Part shown: one piece after another, positions 28,301-38,660 of the stretch | How positions within the stretch are numbered: the stretch's first letter is position 1 | Layout: each line of letters begins with the position of its first letter | The notes under the pieces: model-generated | The model's input: the letters and a program-made list of their open reading frames with translations, nothing else | What the model was told of the DNA's origin: nothing | The model's database searches: none | Program-made: the position numbers and the translations under genes | From: Hyperoplus lanceolatus | Lineage: Eukaryota > Chordata > Actinopteri > Uranoscopiformes > Ammodytidae | DNA length: 64,000 bases | NCBI GenBank assembly: GCA_026929865.2 | Contig: CM049404.1 | Location: 11,020,501 to 11,084,500, forward strand | Direction: 5' to 3'

Positions 28301-30111
28301 TAGAACTTCTGTGTGTATGTGTAGGGTTTGTGTGAGTGCATGTGCCACTGGGGCAGTGTATATCTGCATTGGCTGTTTACTGCATTGCAGGAGATCTGTC
28401 CCAAGTGGATGGGGAACAGTCTCCTGGTGTGAGCACCTCATCAAGGGGAGAACAGAAACGTCAAAATCTTCTTTGAGCCTTCAGAAACATTACAGCCTTC
28501 CCTCAGTGATTATTAACGGAAGAGCGAAAAATTATAAATAAGTGACAGCACCAAACTTTTCCCTCTCACTCAGCATTTACTTTGGCTTTGTTGCTTTGTG
28601 TGTCTGTATGTGTGTTTGTTGCTGATAGATAGTTACACCGGTTCACACAGCTGTGGAGAGTTTTTCTTGTAGATTCGTTTGTATACATGTTGTTTCTGAG
28701 CTAATCCTAACAGTGCAGTGGTCTCTATACAACATTGAAGTGTCACTGCAACAGGCTTAATCACACAAATACACATCTAATTGTCTGATGATACTGTATA
28801 ACTAACAACACTATAGACCACATGATTTTAAAGAGGTATTACGTACTACCACAGATACTCTTTGTGTACTCTATGAAATATATGCCCCCACCCTTCAGGA
28901 AAACTTATAACACGTTCCACTGTCACACTTTGACCTTACGGCGACCTTTTGGCTGTGACCAAGACATCAAACAAACAAATCTTATCTTCATGACTGACTT
29001 TCTTATCATGTTATAACTAAACATTTATTCATGGACACATCTATCTAGTTATTGTTTAAATACCAAAAGATTCAGTTTGAACAAGAAATGTTTCTTGTTA
29101 AATCAACATATGGTTTTATCTTGGTATATCATGACACTTTCTTGTTATTACAGAAAGTCAATGTATTTTATTAAAACAAGAGACATTTTTCATTCTAACA
29201 TGGTTTCATTAGATTTCATTTCATGCTTGGGAGGAGCCAGCCATCAATTAATCCATTCATCCATCCTGCTCATCCTATGCAGGCCTGTGAGGGGCTGCAG
29301 CCCATCCTAGCTAATTATGTTGTGTCCAGATTAAAAGATGCGGGTAAAATCATATTTGTGGGGAAATGAAAATCTCAAGCCAGGGTTGGATCTCTGGAAG
29401 GAGGTTGAGGGGTGCTGGTGCAATGGAGATTGGATATTAATTCTGCTATTGAAACACAAATAACTGACAGGAAAGACAGAGATATCAATGCAATATATCA
29501 ATCTATATGCTATATCCACCATCTTTTATTTAGCACTTTATATTAATCCGCTGTAAATTAATAATGTTATATCAATCATGTTAAATCATCTTGTTTAAGC
29601 TGTGAAAAATATATCCTACTTCCCTTAAGGACTTATATCATCCATAAAATACCTCAGCTATGGGATACTTCTTCTTTTTTTACTTAAACGTTTTCATACA
29701 CAGAACTTTTAGAGTTTTTATATTAGTCAAACTATTTTAATATCATAAGAATAATGTAATATATCATCAAGTTACATCAATCATGCTATGTTGTATCAGT
29801 CAAATGATCTCAACCATGTAATATCACTCCCTTATATCAATGACATTATGTCCATCAGGTTCTATCAATGATGTGAATGATGGGAAAGTAGGCTGAAGTT
29901 CTTTTTTAGACTGCATGTGGAATATATATATATATATATATATATATATTCTAAAGGTTTCCAGGTCAAATTCTAGAGCTGCAACGTTTCACATGTTAAT
30001 GGAAAGCTTTCAGTAAAAAACCAACAACTGTGCAAGCAGTGCACACACTTTATAGAAGAAATAACACTTCTTACATTAGCATTTTAAAGTTGTAAAGATC
30101 ATCTTTTTTTC
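25333..30111. other. Non-coding stretch, few recognisable repeats
   Basis: Nearly 5 kb without a supported gene. Pyrimidine-rich patches at 27,405-27,590 and 27,715-27,785; a TA array at 29,922-29,949; a dispersed fish repeat fragment near 29,230-29,315. The 140-codon minus-strand frame at 28,022-28,444 has no recognisable domain. Confidence 0.5.
29230..29315. repeat. Fragment of a common fish repeat
   Basis: ATCCATTCATCCATCCTGCT followed by GCAGGCCTGTGAGGGGCTGCAGCCCATCC resembles a widely dispersed fish sequence (ATCCATCC...GGGTCGTGGGGGGCTGGAGCC). About 85 bases, quite diverged. Class uncertain. Confidence 0.4.
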
Positions 30112-30627
30112 AGATCAGTACAGTGTAAATTCCCAAAACACAAAGCAAAAGTGGTGAAGAAATGGTTAGGGCACAAACACATTAACGTTTTACAATGGCC
30201 CAGCCAGAGTCCTGACTTTCATCCAATTGAGAATCTGTGGAGGGAGCTAAAGATCAGGGTGATGGCAGTGAGACCCTCCAAACTGAAAGAGTCAAAGCTC
30301 ATTGCTAAAGATGAATGGGCAAAAACACTAGTGGAGACTTGCAAAAAGCTGGTCAGCATTTATAGGAAGTGTTTGATTGCTGTTATAGCCAATAAGGGCT
30401 TTTCTATTGATTATTGAGAAGGGTATGAATAATTTGCCACTTTTTGTTAAAATGTAAATAAAAGCTGAAAAATATTTTTTTCCACAATGATGCCTCTTGT
30501 ACATTGTCTTATTGTCTTCTGGGAGAAGCCTGTGTCATTTACAATAAAGAAAAAACTTGCTGGTTGAATAAAAGTTACTTTAAGTCAAAATGTGCCAGGG
30601 GTATGAATAATTTTGGGCATGACTGTA
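30112..30627 (+). mobile_element. 3' end of a Tc1-like transposon
   Basis: Contains the C-terminal part of a Tc1-like transposase (see next entry), a 3' UTR with GGGTATGAATAATTTGCCAC and, at the right edge, the terminal word GGGTATGAATAATTTTGGGC followed by ATGACTGTA, a typical Tc1-like inverted-repeat end. I could not find the matching left end upstream, so the element is 5'-truncated. Confidence 0.85.
30133..30417 (+). pseudogene. Tc1-like transposase, C-terminal part (pseudogene)
   Basis: The frame opens with PKHKAKVVKKWLG, continues VLQWPSQSPDFHPIENLWRE and LKIRVMAVRPSK, and ends ANKGFSIDY followed by TGA. WPSQSPD.HPIENLW is the family signature around the third catalytic residue (the Glu of PIENLW) of DD34E transposases. 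About 95 codons remain of a usual 340. The first two catalytic Asp and the DNA-binding helix-turn-helix region are missing. No frameshift occurs in the retained part. Confidence 0.92.
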
Positions 30628-31534
30628 AATGTGTAGGAATAACAAAAAATAATAATTATGTATGTTTTTTTTATGTATATTCCAGTGATTACATATTGAT
30701 TTCACCACTACATCATTGAACTGCTGTTCGATTCACCTGGGCAGAAGGTCACATGGGCACTTTGAAGTTTGCTGCACTATCAACCCTCTCAACCCTCTTC
30801 CTCCTCGTGAGCTCAGTCAAACAGTTGGCAGCAGGATGGAATCATTAAGGTGGAGAGGTCTGGTATCAATCAAACTGTCTTCTTCATGCATGAGTGACTG
30901 GCCTTGTTTTGGAAGTTGAGGTGAGATGAGGGGAGGAGAAGAGGGAGCCAAAAGGGAAAGAGAAGAAAAAAGAAAAGAGGAAAGTGACGTCCACTCTGTC
31001 TCATAACAGTAAAGGTCCATTTAATTGGCAATCACTGGGTTGATCACAGGAACCAATTTAACCTGTTACCCCTTTTTCTTGGCTTCAACACTCCCATTCA
31101 TTCTCCTCCTTTGCTTTGTTGTTATTGTGGGATTTTTAAATGTCTATCTTTTTTCTACTTTATTTTCTTTCTGTCATCATCCTTCTTGTATAATATGATC
31201 AACTTGAACACACTCACCAATTTCTAATTACACACACACACACACACACACACACCTACAGTAGATACTGTAAATCGTACACATTGACAGGACCTATTTT
31301 AGTCTCCTGTGAAAGTTTAGTAAACTCAGCTGGCCCTTTGGCCCATATCCTCTTGCTGCCTTATCCTTAGCTTTTGTGTGTTTGTGTGTGTGTGTGTGTG
31401 GTACACGGCCTGCTACATCATAGGCTGACGGAGCCCTTTCCTTTTATAGCTGCCCCCTGAGTAACCAGCCCAGAAAAGGGAAGAGGACAGGGGACAGACA
31501 CCATGTCACATTCTCAAACACACCTGCTCTGTAA

Positions 31535-31535
<1 letters not shown>

Positions 31536-31601
<66 letters not shown>
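31536..31601. repeat. (CA)n microsatellite
   Basis: About 33 uninterrupted CA units. Confidence 0.98.
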
Positions 31602-31603
<2 letters not shown>

Positions 31604-31841
31604 ATACACAGTCCAACACACTTCCACGGTTGTGCACATGCTTCACTTTCTGCAGGGCACTGGTCGTGGACATATGGCGCTGGTACACACAAACATGGAA
31701 CTGCAGCTCCCATGCGCACAGCGATTCAAAAGGAAAGCACATATAGGAATACCTAAATGCATATATAACAAAGATTTTCACACACATAGTAACACATAAA
31801 AGCACAATGTATTTTTTCGGTATGACACCACACTCACGCGC

Positions 31842-31881
31842 ACACACAGACAAGACACATCCATGTGTCTTGTCTGTGTGT
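31842..31881. repeat. 19-bp-arm hairpin with 2-base loop
   Basis: CACACAGACAAGACACAT and its exact complement flank a CC dinucleotide; 19 pairs in all before the first mismatch. The arms contain GACAAGACA, so this is not just a CA repeat facing a GT repeat. Confidence 0.93.
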
Positions 31882-32644
31882 CACACCCATTACAATAAAG
31901 GTGATCTCTGATTTGCATTAAGCTGAGATACACAGTTCCTCTTCATGCTGCTGATCTACATGTTTTCTAATTAACTACGATAATTCCTACATCTCCTCTA
32001 TTTACGGCTGCGGTAATAGGGGATATCATGACAGGTATTAACCCAATTATCATGAGAATTATAGCCCCCTCCAATGCCCTAGCTGTGTTCCAGTGTGAAA
32101 CAGTTACCATCACCATCCATCCTGCCTCGATAACAAAGCCCATTAGGAGACTCACAGCCACCATTATGGTCCACAGGATGTTTACATGAGAGGAGTAAAG
32201 CTTTATCTAAATAGCCCATGTTTAGAGTTCAGAAGTTGCTTTTATAAGGTGGTCTTTAGTTGTGCTAGTCATCTTGGCAGAGGAAGGTATGGGGGGTGTG
32301 TTACAGTGACTGGCGGCGTTGATGGTTAATGGGATAAAACACATAAACGTCTCCTGTTCTGCACTGCTCTACTGTACAGAACATTTGGACAGTCAACTGT
32401 CTGGAATATACATTAGTGCTCAATGTCTCAGCTGAAACTGTGCCGCTTTCATCATTCTGCTCACAGACGCAGGTGTTCAGTACAAGAAACTAATTTATTT
32501 TAGCACCGGATCTTTAGGATGAACTGAGCGTGTTGAATCGTCAGCATAATCGGGCAAATCTTGTTAGACATACAGTGCGTTATGTCCCCCGTAATAGCCA
32601 CAGATATGACAACTCTGTTGCAGGAAGATGGTTACTGGGAGTTT

Positions 32645-33528
32645 CACTTGAACATATACATTCTCCCGCTAGCTCAGATTATGAGCAAGAACAAATTATT
32701 TTACCATAATTATGCAGACGACACAAATTTACATAACCATATCACCAGGAGACTATAGTCCGATTCAAGCACTAATTAAGTGCATTGAACAAATCAATGA
32801 CTGGATGTGCCAACATTTTCTTCAATTGAACAAAGACAAAACTGAAGTTATTGTCTTTGGTGCCAAAGATGAACAATTAAAAGTCAGTGCACAGCTGAAA
32901 TCTGTTTTATTAGAAAGCACACACCAAACCAGAAATCTTGGAGTAGTGATAGATTCAGACTTGAATTTCAAAAAACAAATTAAATCAATTACCAAGTCAG
33001 CCTACTTCCACCTTAAAAAATATCAAGAATTAAAGGGCTAATGTCTCAGCAGGATTTAGAAAAACTTGTCCATGTGTTTATTTTTAGTAGACTTGACTAC
33101 TGTAACAGTGTCCTTGCAGGCCTTCCTAAAATTCAATCAGACAGCTTCAGCTAATTCAGAACGCTGCTGCTCGAGTCCTCACTAGGACCAAAAAAGTGGA
33201 TCACATCACCCCAGTTCTGAAGTCTTTACACTGGCTTCCTGTCAAACAAAGAATTGATTTCAAAATACTTATGTTAGTTTACAAAGCCCTAAATGGTCTG
33301 GGGCCAAAATACATTACTGATCTGCTGATCCGTAATGAACCAACCAGGGCTCTTAGGTCGTCTGGGACAGGTCTTCTAAAAGTCCCCAGAGCTAGGACTA
33401 GACAGGGAGAGACGGTATTCAGCTTTTATGCGCCCAATGTCTGGAACGGACTGCCAGAGAGTCTGAGGTCTGCTGAAACTCTCAGCTCTTTTAAATCGTG
33501 TCTCAAGACTTTCCTGTTTCCCATTTAA
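32645..33528 (+). pseudogene. LINE reverse transcriptase C-terminal half (broken)
   Basis: NIYILPLAQIMSKNKLFYHN precedes the catalytic YADD box (about 32,710-32,722). After a frameshift the next block reads INDWMCQHFLQLNKDKTEVI, then RNLGVVIDSDLNFKKQI (to 33,041). A broken stretch around 33,050-33,190 still shows FSRLDYCNSVLAGLPK. The final block has HITPVLKSLHWLPVKQRIDF, FKILMLVYKALNGLGPKYI, VWNGLPESLRSAETLSSFKS and LKTFLFPI, then stop. These are the standard C-terminal motifs of L2/CR1-group LINE proteins in fish. An intact copy would copy its RNA at nicked chromosomal DNA. At least two frameshifts and one in-frame stop inactivate it. Confidence 0.92.
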
Positions 33529-33725
33529 CCTGTAATTTTTATTTTTTGTTTAAATGTTTTATTTATTTTATTTAAATGCTGTATTTCTATCCATGTTTTT
33601 AAATTTGTTTCTTTTTTGTGTGTCTGTTCTATACTTAATGTATTTTAATTTTGACCCTCTGAAGCACCTTGAATGGCCCTGTATCTGAAATATGCTATAT
33701 AAATAAAGTTGCCTTGCCTTGCCTT
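32645..33725 (+). mobile_element. 5'-truncated L2-type LINE
   Basis: The 3' half of a non-LTR retrotransposon: broken reverse transcriptase and C-terminal coding sequence, followed by an AT-rich 3' UTR and the end TATAAATAAAGTTGCCTTGC with three to four TTGCC repeats (33,705-33,725). The polymerase N-terminal part and the endonuclease are absent, as expected for incomplete reverse transcription. A tail of the same family in opposite orientation is at about 60,573. Confidence 0.9.
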
Positions 33726-34091
33726 GAAAGTGGTAATCCCCCAATGTTACGCATAAGGTTCTGTGTACTTTTCACTCATCAGCCTGTAAAAATAGTTGTA
33801 ATTTGTCTTCTGTGGCTCTTTTTTAAAGGTTGAGAAACTAACAACGAGAGACCCTTTTGACTGTAAAACACATGGATGAACTTTAGTCTGTGTCTGTGCT
33901 CTGAACTAAACTTGAATAGTTTTTTCAAATGTTGTAATTAAAAAAATAGTAAAACCAACATTCCCAATAACACAGAGAGTATTATTATATACAAATTAGT
34001 GTATGATGTGTGCAGTGTCAAGCTGATTTATGGAACTAATGATCCATTTATTTTTTGAGTGTTTACATTTTTTGAAGTTTGTAGCAGTGTA

Positions 34092-34398
34092 CGATGGTCA
34101 TTTTGCTCCCACTTGGGTCCAGACTGAAACACTGCAACAGCTAATGGATTAATTAATTTTGTACGGACAGTCATGGTCCCCAGAGGATGCATCCTAATGA
34201 CTTTAGTTGTTCTGACTTTTACTTTTTTCTGCACTAGTAGGCCAACATTATAATATGTATACTACTGTGGTTTACCAAATACCTGCAAAATTAATGAAAG
34301 AATGTTATTTGCGCTAATTAGCAAATGTGAGCATACTAGCATGCATTGCCATTCAAAGCATGATAGCATGTTGATGTTAACATGTTGCGTAAAGCACC
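34092..34398 (-). repeat. Dispersed percomorph repeat, reverse copy
   Basis: Read on the minus strand it gives TTTGCTAATTAGCGC, TGCAGGTATTTGGT, AAGTCATTAGGATGCATCCT, CTGGGGACCATGACTGTCC, CCATTAGCTGTTG and TTTCAGTCTGGACCCAAGTG in the same order as the forward copy at 11.2-11.7 kb. It lacks the GGCGCTAGAGGAAAAG blocks, so it is internally deleted or of another subfamily. Confidence 0.7.
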
Positions 34399-34744
34399 AT
34401 TGTCTCACCTGGATAGTCACTAGACATGCTGTCTCTTCTTCTAGTCCCTCGACTTGATAAATGTGCAACACTAACAGCCCTTTAAAAACTTTGCTGTGCT
34501 TTTATATATTCTTAGTTATGTTCTGAACTGAAAGTATACTAGGCCTATACATACTATGTATTCACTAACATTGAAGTTTGAAGCTGAACTGGATGAACCA
34601 TTTTGAATCATAAAAGTGATCCAACATGTCAAACTTTAATTACATTAAAATATCAATTATTCTATTTTATTCTTTCTATTGACCTAACCTTCTTGATTCT
34701 ATCTCCGACAGTGTCTTCAGTGAATGAAAAACCAAGGTGTGTTG

Positions 34745-34748
<4 letters not shown>

Positions 34749-34807
<59 letters not shown>
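34749..34807. repeat. (GT)n microsatellite
   Basis: About 29 uninterrupted GT units. Confidence 0.98.
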
Positions 34808-34808
<1 letters not shown>

Positions 34809-36105
34809 CCCTCCTCTTTGGGTTTGATATATGGAGTGGCATGTACAGTGCATGACAACATTAGTATGAACAGTAACATCAATCTGGCCTCTCCAACATA
34901 TATGAGCAGTGATCCACTCTGACATATGGATGAGGGACAGGGGGAGAGGTGGGGAGAGAGAGCAAGCATGTGAAGGATCTGATTGTTAGGAGAGGATGGA
35001 TTTTAGAGGGGAAAGTCAATTACGGCTCACAAAGCACTTGGTTAAAATATCAAGGTCGCCATACGGTGATAGGCCCCGGTATCCGTGCTGTGTCAAAGTG
35101 CCATTTTTCATCGCTTTGTGTCTCCCGTGGAGGTCAAACCCATTTGGGCTTCATTTATTAACCCTAAAGTGCTGCTGCTGGCAGGAGCCGGGCTCTCAGC
35201 GCACAAGGGCTGGGTAACGAGGCGGAGGTCGGCCACAGTGTGCCAGTGCATATATGTGTGAGTATGTGTGTGTGTGCAGCATGTGGATGGATGTGAATCC
35301 ATCTAATAAAGTAACACTAACAGACACCCGTTGTGTGATGGGCCGAGGGTACACTCAAACCCACAAAAACTCAATCTGCGCTTATTGTCAATAAACATTA
35401 GAGAGATCATCAAGGAAAAGCAGCGGACGGTTGTTTTTATCTCAGTAATGACACAATGCTAAAGTGCGTATTGGAAGTTAGAGGCTGCAGTGAAGAATCA
35501 TATAGGACAAACATTCTAGTATACTATTTTAATATTTGGTTTTATAAATCTACACTAGAAGTGACCTCTGGAGCCGTTTTTGTGATACAATGTTACTTCC
35601 CCATCTCAAAAAGAGTTTTCGAATGTGACGTAGCATAGGGTCGACGAACATACTAATCCATAGACTAGCTTGGTGCGAAACAATGGTAATAGGAGGGAGA
35701 TTGAGTTATGGTGAGAGGAAAATCAGTGGAGTTTCGGTCTGGAGAGTGACTGGCATTAGCTAGAGTTAATGTTAGCTTATGACAGAATGCTGTCCATATT
35801 TCAACAATTAACAGTCAATCACTTTACAAGTATCAGGTTATGAAGCTGCATGACGTAACTCCACATTACCTCTTGCATCGCTACTGGAGCGAGCGAGCGA
35901 GAGACAGAGAGAGCAAGCAAGCGAGCGAGCTAAAACAGAAATTACTACATTTACCTACACCTTTTGTTTGATAGGTGCCTGTGTGGGAAAGCCAATGAGC
36001 TCAGCTGAGCAGAGCATGTGCTGCAGGGACGTGGTCACGTGGATACCTTCTGGGCTCTGGTGGAGACGCTAAACCCCAGACCAGACATAACATACTTGAC
36101 TCAGT

Positions 36106-37045
36106 ATCCTGGGGCCTATCCGAATAGTCCAAACTCCTAACCTATAAGCCTCCTTTCCTATACCTTAACCCCTAAACGTCATCGGGGTTAAGGAGATATG
36201 AAAGGTGCTTCCTATCGAACATAGGAAAAAACAGCACTGTTTCAAAAGAATTCGACTCCACTTTTCCTAACCGACATCATTGGGCAACGGCGAGTATTGC
36301 TGACGTGAGTCACTAGCGTGAAACTACACTATAGCCTATTCTCCGAAAATTGACTACAACAAGCGCTCGCTCATTTGATCCATGCGTTCTTTTCATATTG
36401 ATTTTAATCAGGTTGTCACCAACAGAGTGAAAATCACTCCCATATATCCCAATTCACATGTGGAATAAAAAGAGGCTACACTTGTGTTGATGATGAACTG
36501 CCCCCAGTAACTTCATTAAATGTGAAGTTGGTATTTTATTTTCTTATGGTGTAAATTATGTGCTACAAAAATAACTATTATGATGTTGGTCTTCTATGAG
36601 TTCTTTATTATCTTTATCCTGTGTGTGTGTGTGTGTGTGTGGGGGGGGGGGGGGGGTTTTGTTTTAGCCGAGTTAAATCTTCCTCTCTTCTCCTCTCCTC
36701 TCTTCTGTTTTACCTCTCGTTCGTATTCGTGTAGAGTCGGTAAACTCCGGCGGTGGCCTGTTGCTTTAAATCTTGCCACCGTAAAGGATTATGGGATACC
36801 ACTATCTCCTTTCCTTATGCCTATATATGTAACCTTTATGCTAAAGGAGGGTTAAAGGATGGATCGAGGCTCCTTTCCTATGCCTTTCCTAAGCATTTTG
36901 AGAATGCGGATCACCTATCTGCCGAGTACTTCCGGGTCATCTCGATAGGAAAGGAAATTTCCTATGCTAAAAATAGCCTACTATTCGAATATCCAGGGGT
37001 CTATCCGAAAAGTCTTTTTTGCATAGGAAATTTCCTGTTTTTTCG
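36106..37045. mobile_element. Inverted-repeat element with abutting termini
   Basis: The left end GGGGCCTATCCGAATAGTCC (36,110-36,129) and an inverted relative at 36,979-36,993 (CTACTATTCGAATATCC) look like terminal repeats of one element. The right end is followed immediately by a direct relative, GGGGTCTATCCGAAAAGTC (36,996-37,014), and by GCATAGGAAATTTCCT, the mirror of AGGAAATTTCCTATGC at about 36,951. Subterminal blocks (TCCTTTCCTAT, TTAAGGAG/AAAGGAGG) are repeated inside. No coding region. Target duplication not clear, superfamily unassigned. Confidence 0.5.
36621..36656. repeat. (GT)n followed by a 16-17 base G-run
   Basis: Ten GT units run straight into a G homopolymer of about 16-17 bases. 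Located inside the inverted-repeat element. The G-run could form a quadruplex. Confidence 0.95.
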
Positions 37046-38044
37046 GGCTGAACGAGCAGATATAAATGATTATTACATGATGGAGCTGCTGCACAATTTA
37101 ACACATGTTTATAACATAGTTTTCTCATCTGCATCATGGGCAGCTTATCTACGGGTCTGTCTTCAGTAACAGCAACATGTCAACATGTATGTTATGTGCA
37201 GGGGGAATACCTGCTCATGTATTTATTTGGATCTTGATTAGCCACTACCAAGGCAGCAAATGCTTTATATAGGGTCAACACATGCTAACATTACATCCTG
37301 ATGTAAATCTAGTATGATATGATGGTGCTAATGTCCCAGCAAAGTAGACATACAGCCACAGCGTGTCTGATTTTTATTTTAGCATCACGAGTGGAGTAGC
37401 CTATATCAATATGTTTTGCTGACTCAATGTCCCCGGCTAGCGCCAGTATTGTTTAAAGTGATTAACGGAAGGAGTCATTGGTCAGCCTTCGTATTTGAGG
37501 TTAATAGTTAATTATAATCATGTAAAATATTGCATTATGCCTTATAAAATGGCCCAGCTCACAAAAAAGGATGCCAACAAACATTAGCCGTTTTGACCTG
37601 TTAGCTAGTGGGTTAGTTGGTGCCTTGCAATAAATGACCACACATTGCTTTTCATCATTGAAATTATTATGCCGACATGGGAGTTTAAAAACATTCGCAA
37701 ACAAGACTTACAGTTCATAGTTTCCGTGGGTTTAAATATTTGACGGCCCCGTGTCCGTGACCATTGGTCCAGTGTCCCGGCCGCAGCTCCGGACGGAGAC
37801 GATGAAGCAGCTCAGCTGTTTATTAAACCACCGCAGGCCCTGGGTTTGTAATCCTGAACTTTACCGTGTCACCCACACATAAGCCTCCTGTCTAAAATGA
37901 TCGGGAAACCACCGTGTGTTTCGTGAGGGAGGCGGCTGCGGCAGAGATGTAGTTCCGTCTCTTCACGTGTAAACATACCAAGGCTCAAAGCTAGCTAGTG
38001 CCGCTTATTTTCTGTCACATAAACCGTGGACTACATTTATTTTA

Positions 38045-38240
38045 AGGCTGGAGTACACTATACTTCTCTTTTACTGTAATGTAAAATGCAATGCAATGTA
38101 AAACTACAGAAAAAATACGAGCACACTAAGTGACACATCTTCAATTCACTACGACCTACTACTGCCTGCGCGTAGATGCATTCACGTTCGGTCAGTGTCG
38201 ACCCTATGCTACGTAATATGACGCGTTTGACGTAGGGAGT
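38045..38240 (+). mobile_element. Single end of a Harbinger-like MITE
   Basis: TTA followed by AGGCTGGAGTACACTATACT resembles the AGG...ACAC termini of the other Harbinger-like MITEs in this window. The matching right end is not found before the next MITE at 38,278, so the copy is truncated. It contains the right copy of the 18-bp inverted repeat GTCGACCCTATGCTACGT. Confidence 0.45.
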
Positions 38241-38277
38241 TAAAAAAGAACTTTGTATGAGCTTAGCTCAAAACAGC

Positions 38278-38652
38278 TAGCCTGGCTCCGCCCGCCCGCC
38301 TACTTCCGGCCAAATTTTATTTTCCCTTCAGTAGTCAGTCTGGGTGTACAGCCCATTTCCCAGTTTTGCTGGAGATTCGACAGCCGGTCCAATCAGCAAA
38401 CAGAGCGAGTGGCTGAGAACGATGACGTCGAAGTCGCGCTCCAGTTTCAGTTGCCAGAAGCCGGCTCATGACACACGTGACGACCAAACGTTATGCGATT
38501 GGTTGGCTAATCCAGAGTGGCACTGGGCAGATCCAATAGTTTTAAACTTTAACAGACACCCGCCTCCATGAGTGAACGTTTGCCAATTAAAGCACTGCCA
38601 GACCTTCTGTACAAATGAAATGAAGTACGATGGTCTGGTAGCACCAGGCTAC
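38278..38652. mobile_element. 375-bp hAT-like MITE
   Basis: Ends TAGCCTGGCTCC (left) and GGTAGCACCAGGCTAC (right) are short inverted repeats around TAGCCTGG. Perfect 8-base duplications AAAACAGC flank the element (38,270-38,277 and 38,653-38,660), the length typical of hAT insertions. The right terminus has one extra base. Interior CG-rich with GATGACGTCGAAGTCGCG and no coding capacity. Confidence 0.82.
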
Positions 38653-38660
38653 AAAACAGC

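Larger units (their letters stand above)
30628..32644. other. Non-coding stretch with microsatellites and a hairpin
   Basis: CA array 31,231-31,255, GT array 31,384-31,400, CA array 31,536-31,601, and a long hairpin at 31,842-31,881. 31,900-32,220 (AATTAACTACGATAATTCC, TTTACGGCTGCGGTAATAGG) looks unique and could be conserved non-coding DNA; the minus-strand frame over it (31,967-32,164) is hydrophobic but without known motif. Confidence 0.5.
33726..35627. other. Non-coding stretch
   Basis: Holds the reverse copy of the percomorph repeat (34,092-34,398) and a GT array (34,749-34,807). 34,990-35,250 looks unique and GC-balanced and might be conserved non-coding DNA; not testable here. Confidence 0.5.
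35628..38214. repeat. 2.6-kb composite region bounded by an 18-bp inverted repeat
   Basis: ACGTAGCATAGGGTCGAC at 35,628-35,645 is repeated as its exact reverse complement at 38,197-38,214. The two copies diverge just inside. At the right, TTAAGGCTGGAGTACACTAT starting at 38,042 looks like one end of a Harbinger-like MITE with its other end missing. The outer bounds are therefore not proven. An AT-poor, CpG-containing patch lies at 37,740-37,940. No coding region recognised. Confidence 0.45.

Noticed and set aside
28022..28444. 140-codon minus-strand open frame
   Set aside because: His/Ile/Tyr-rich, no known motif, AT-rich and CA/TG-rich context.
31967..32164. Hydrophobic 65-codon minus-strand frame resembling a membrane segment
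   Set aside because: No start context, no homologue recognised. The hydrophobicity can arise from AT-rich codons.
36753..37169. 138-codon plus-strand frame
   Set aside because: It spans the inverted-repeat ends of a transposable element, so it is not a gene.
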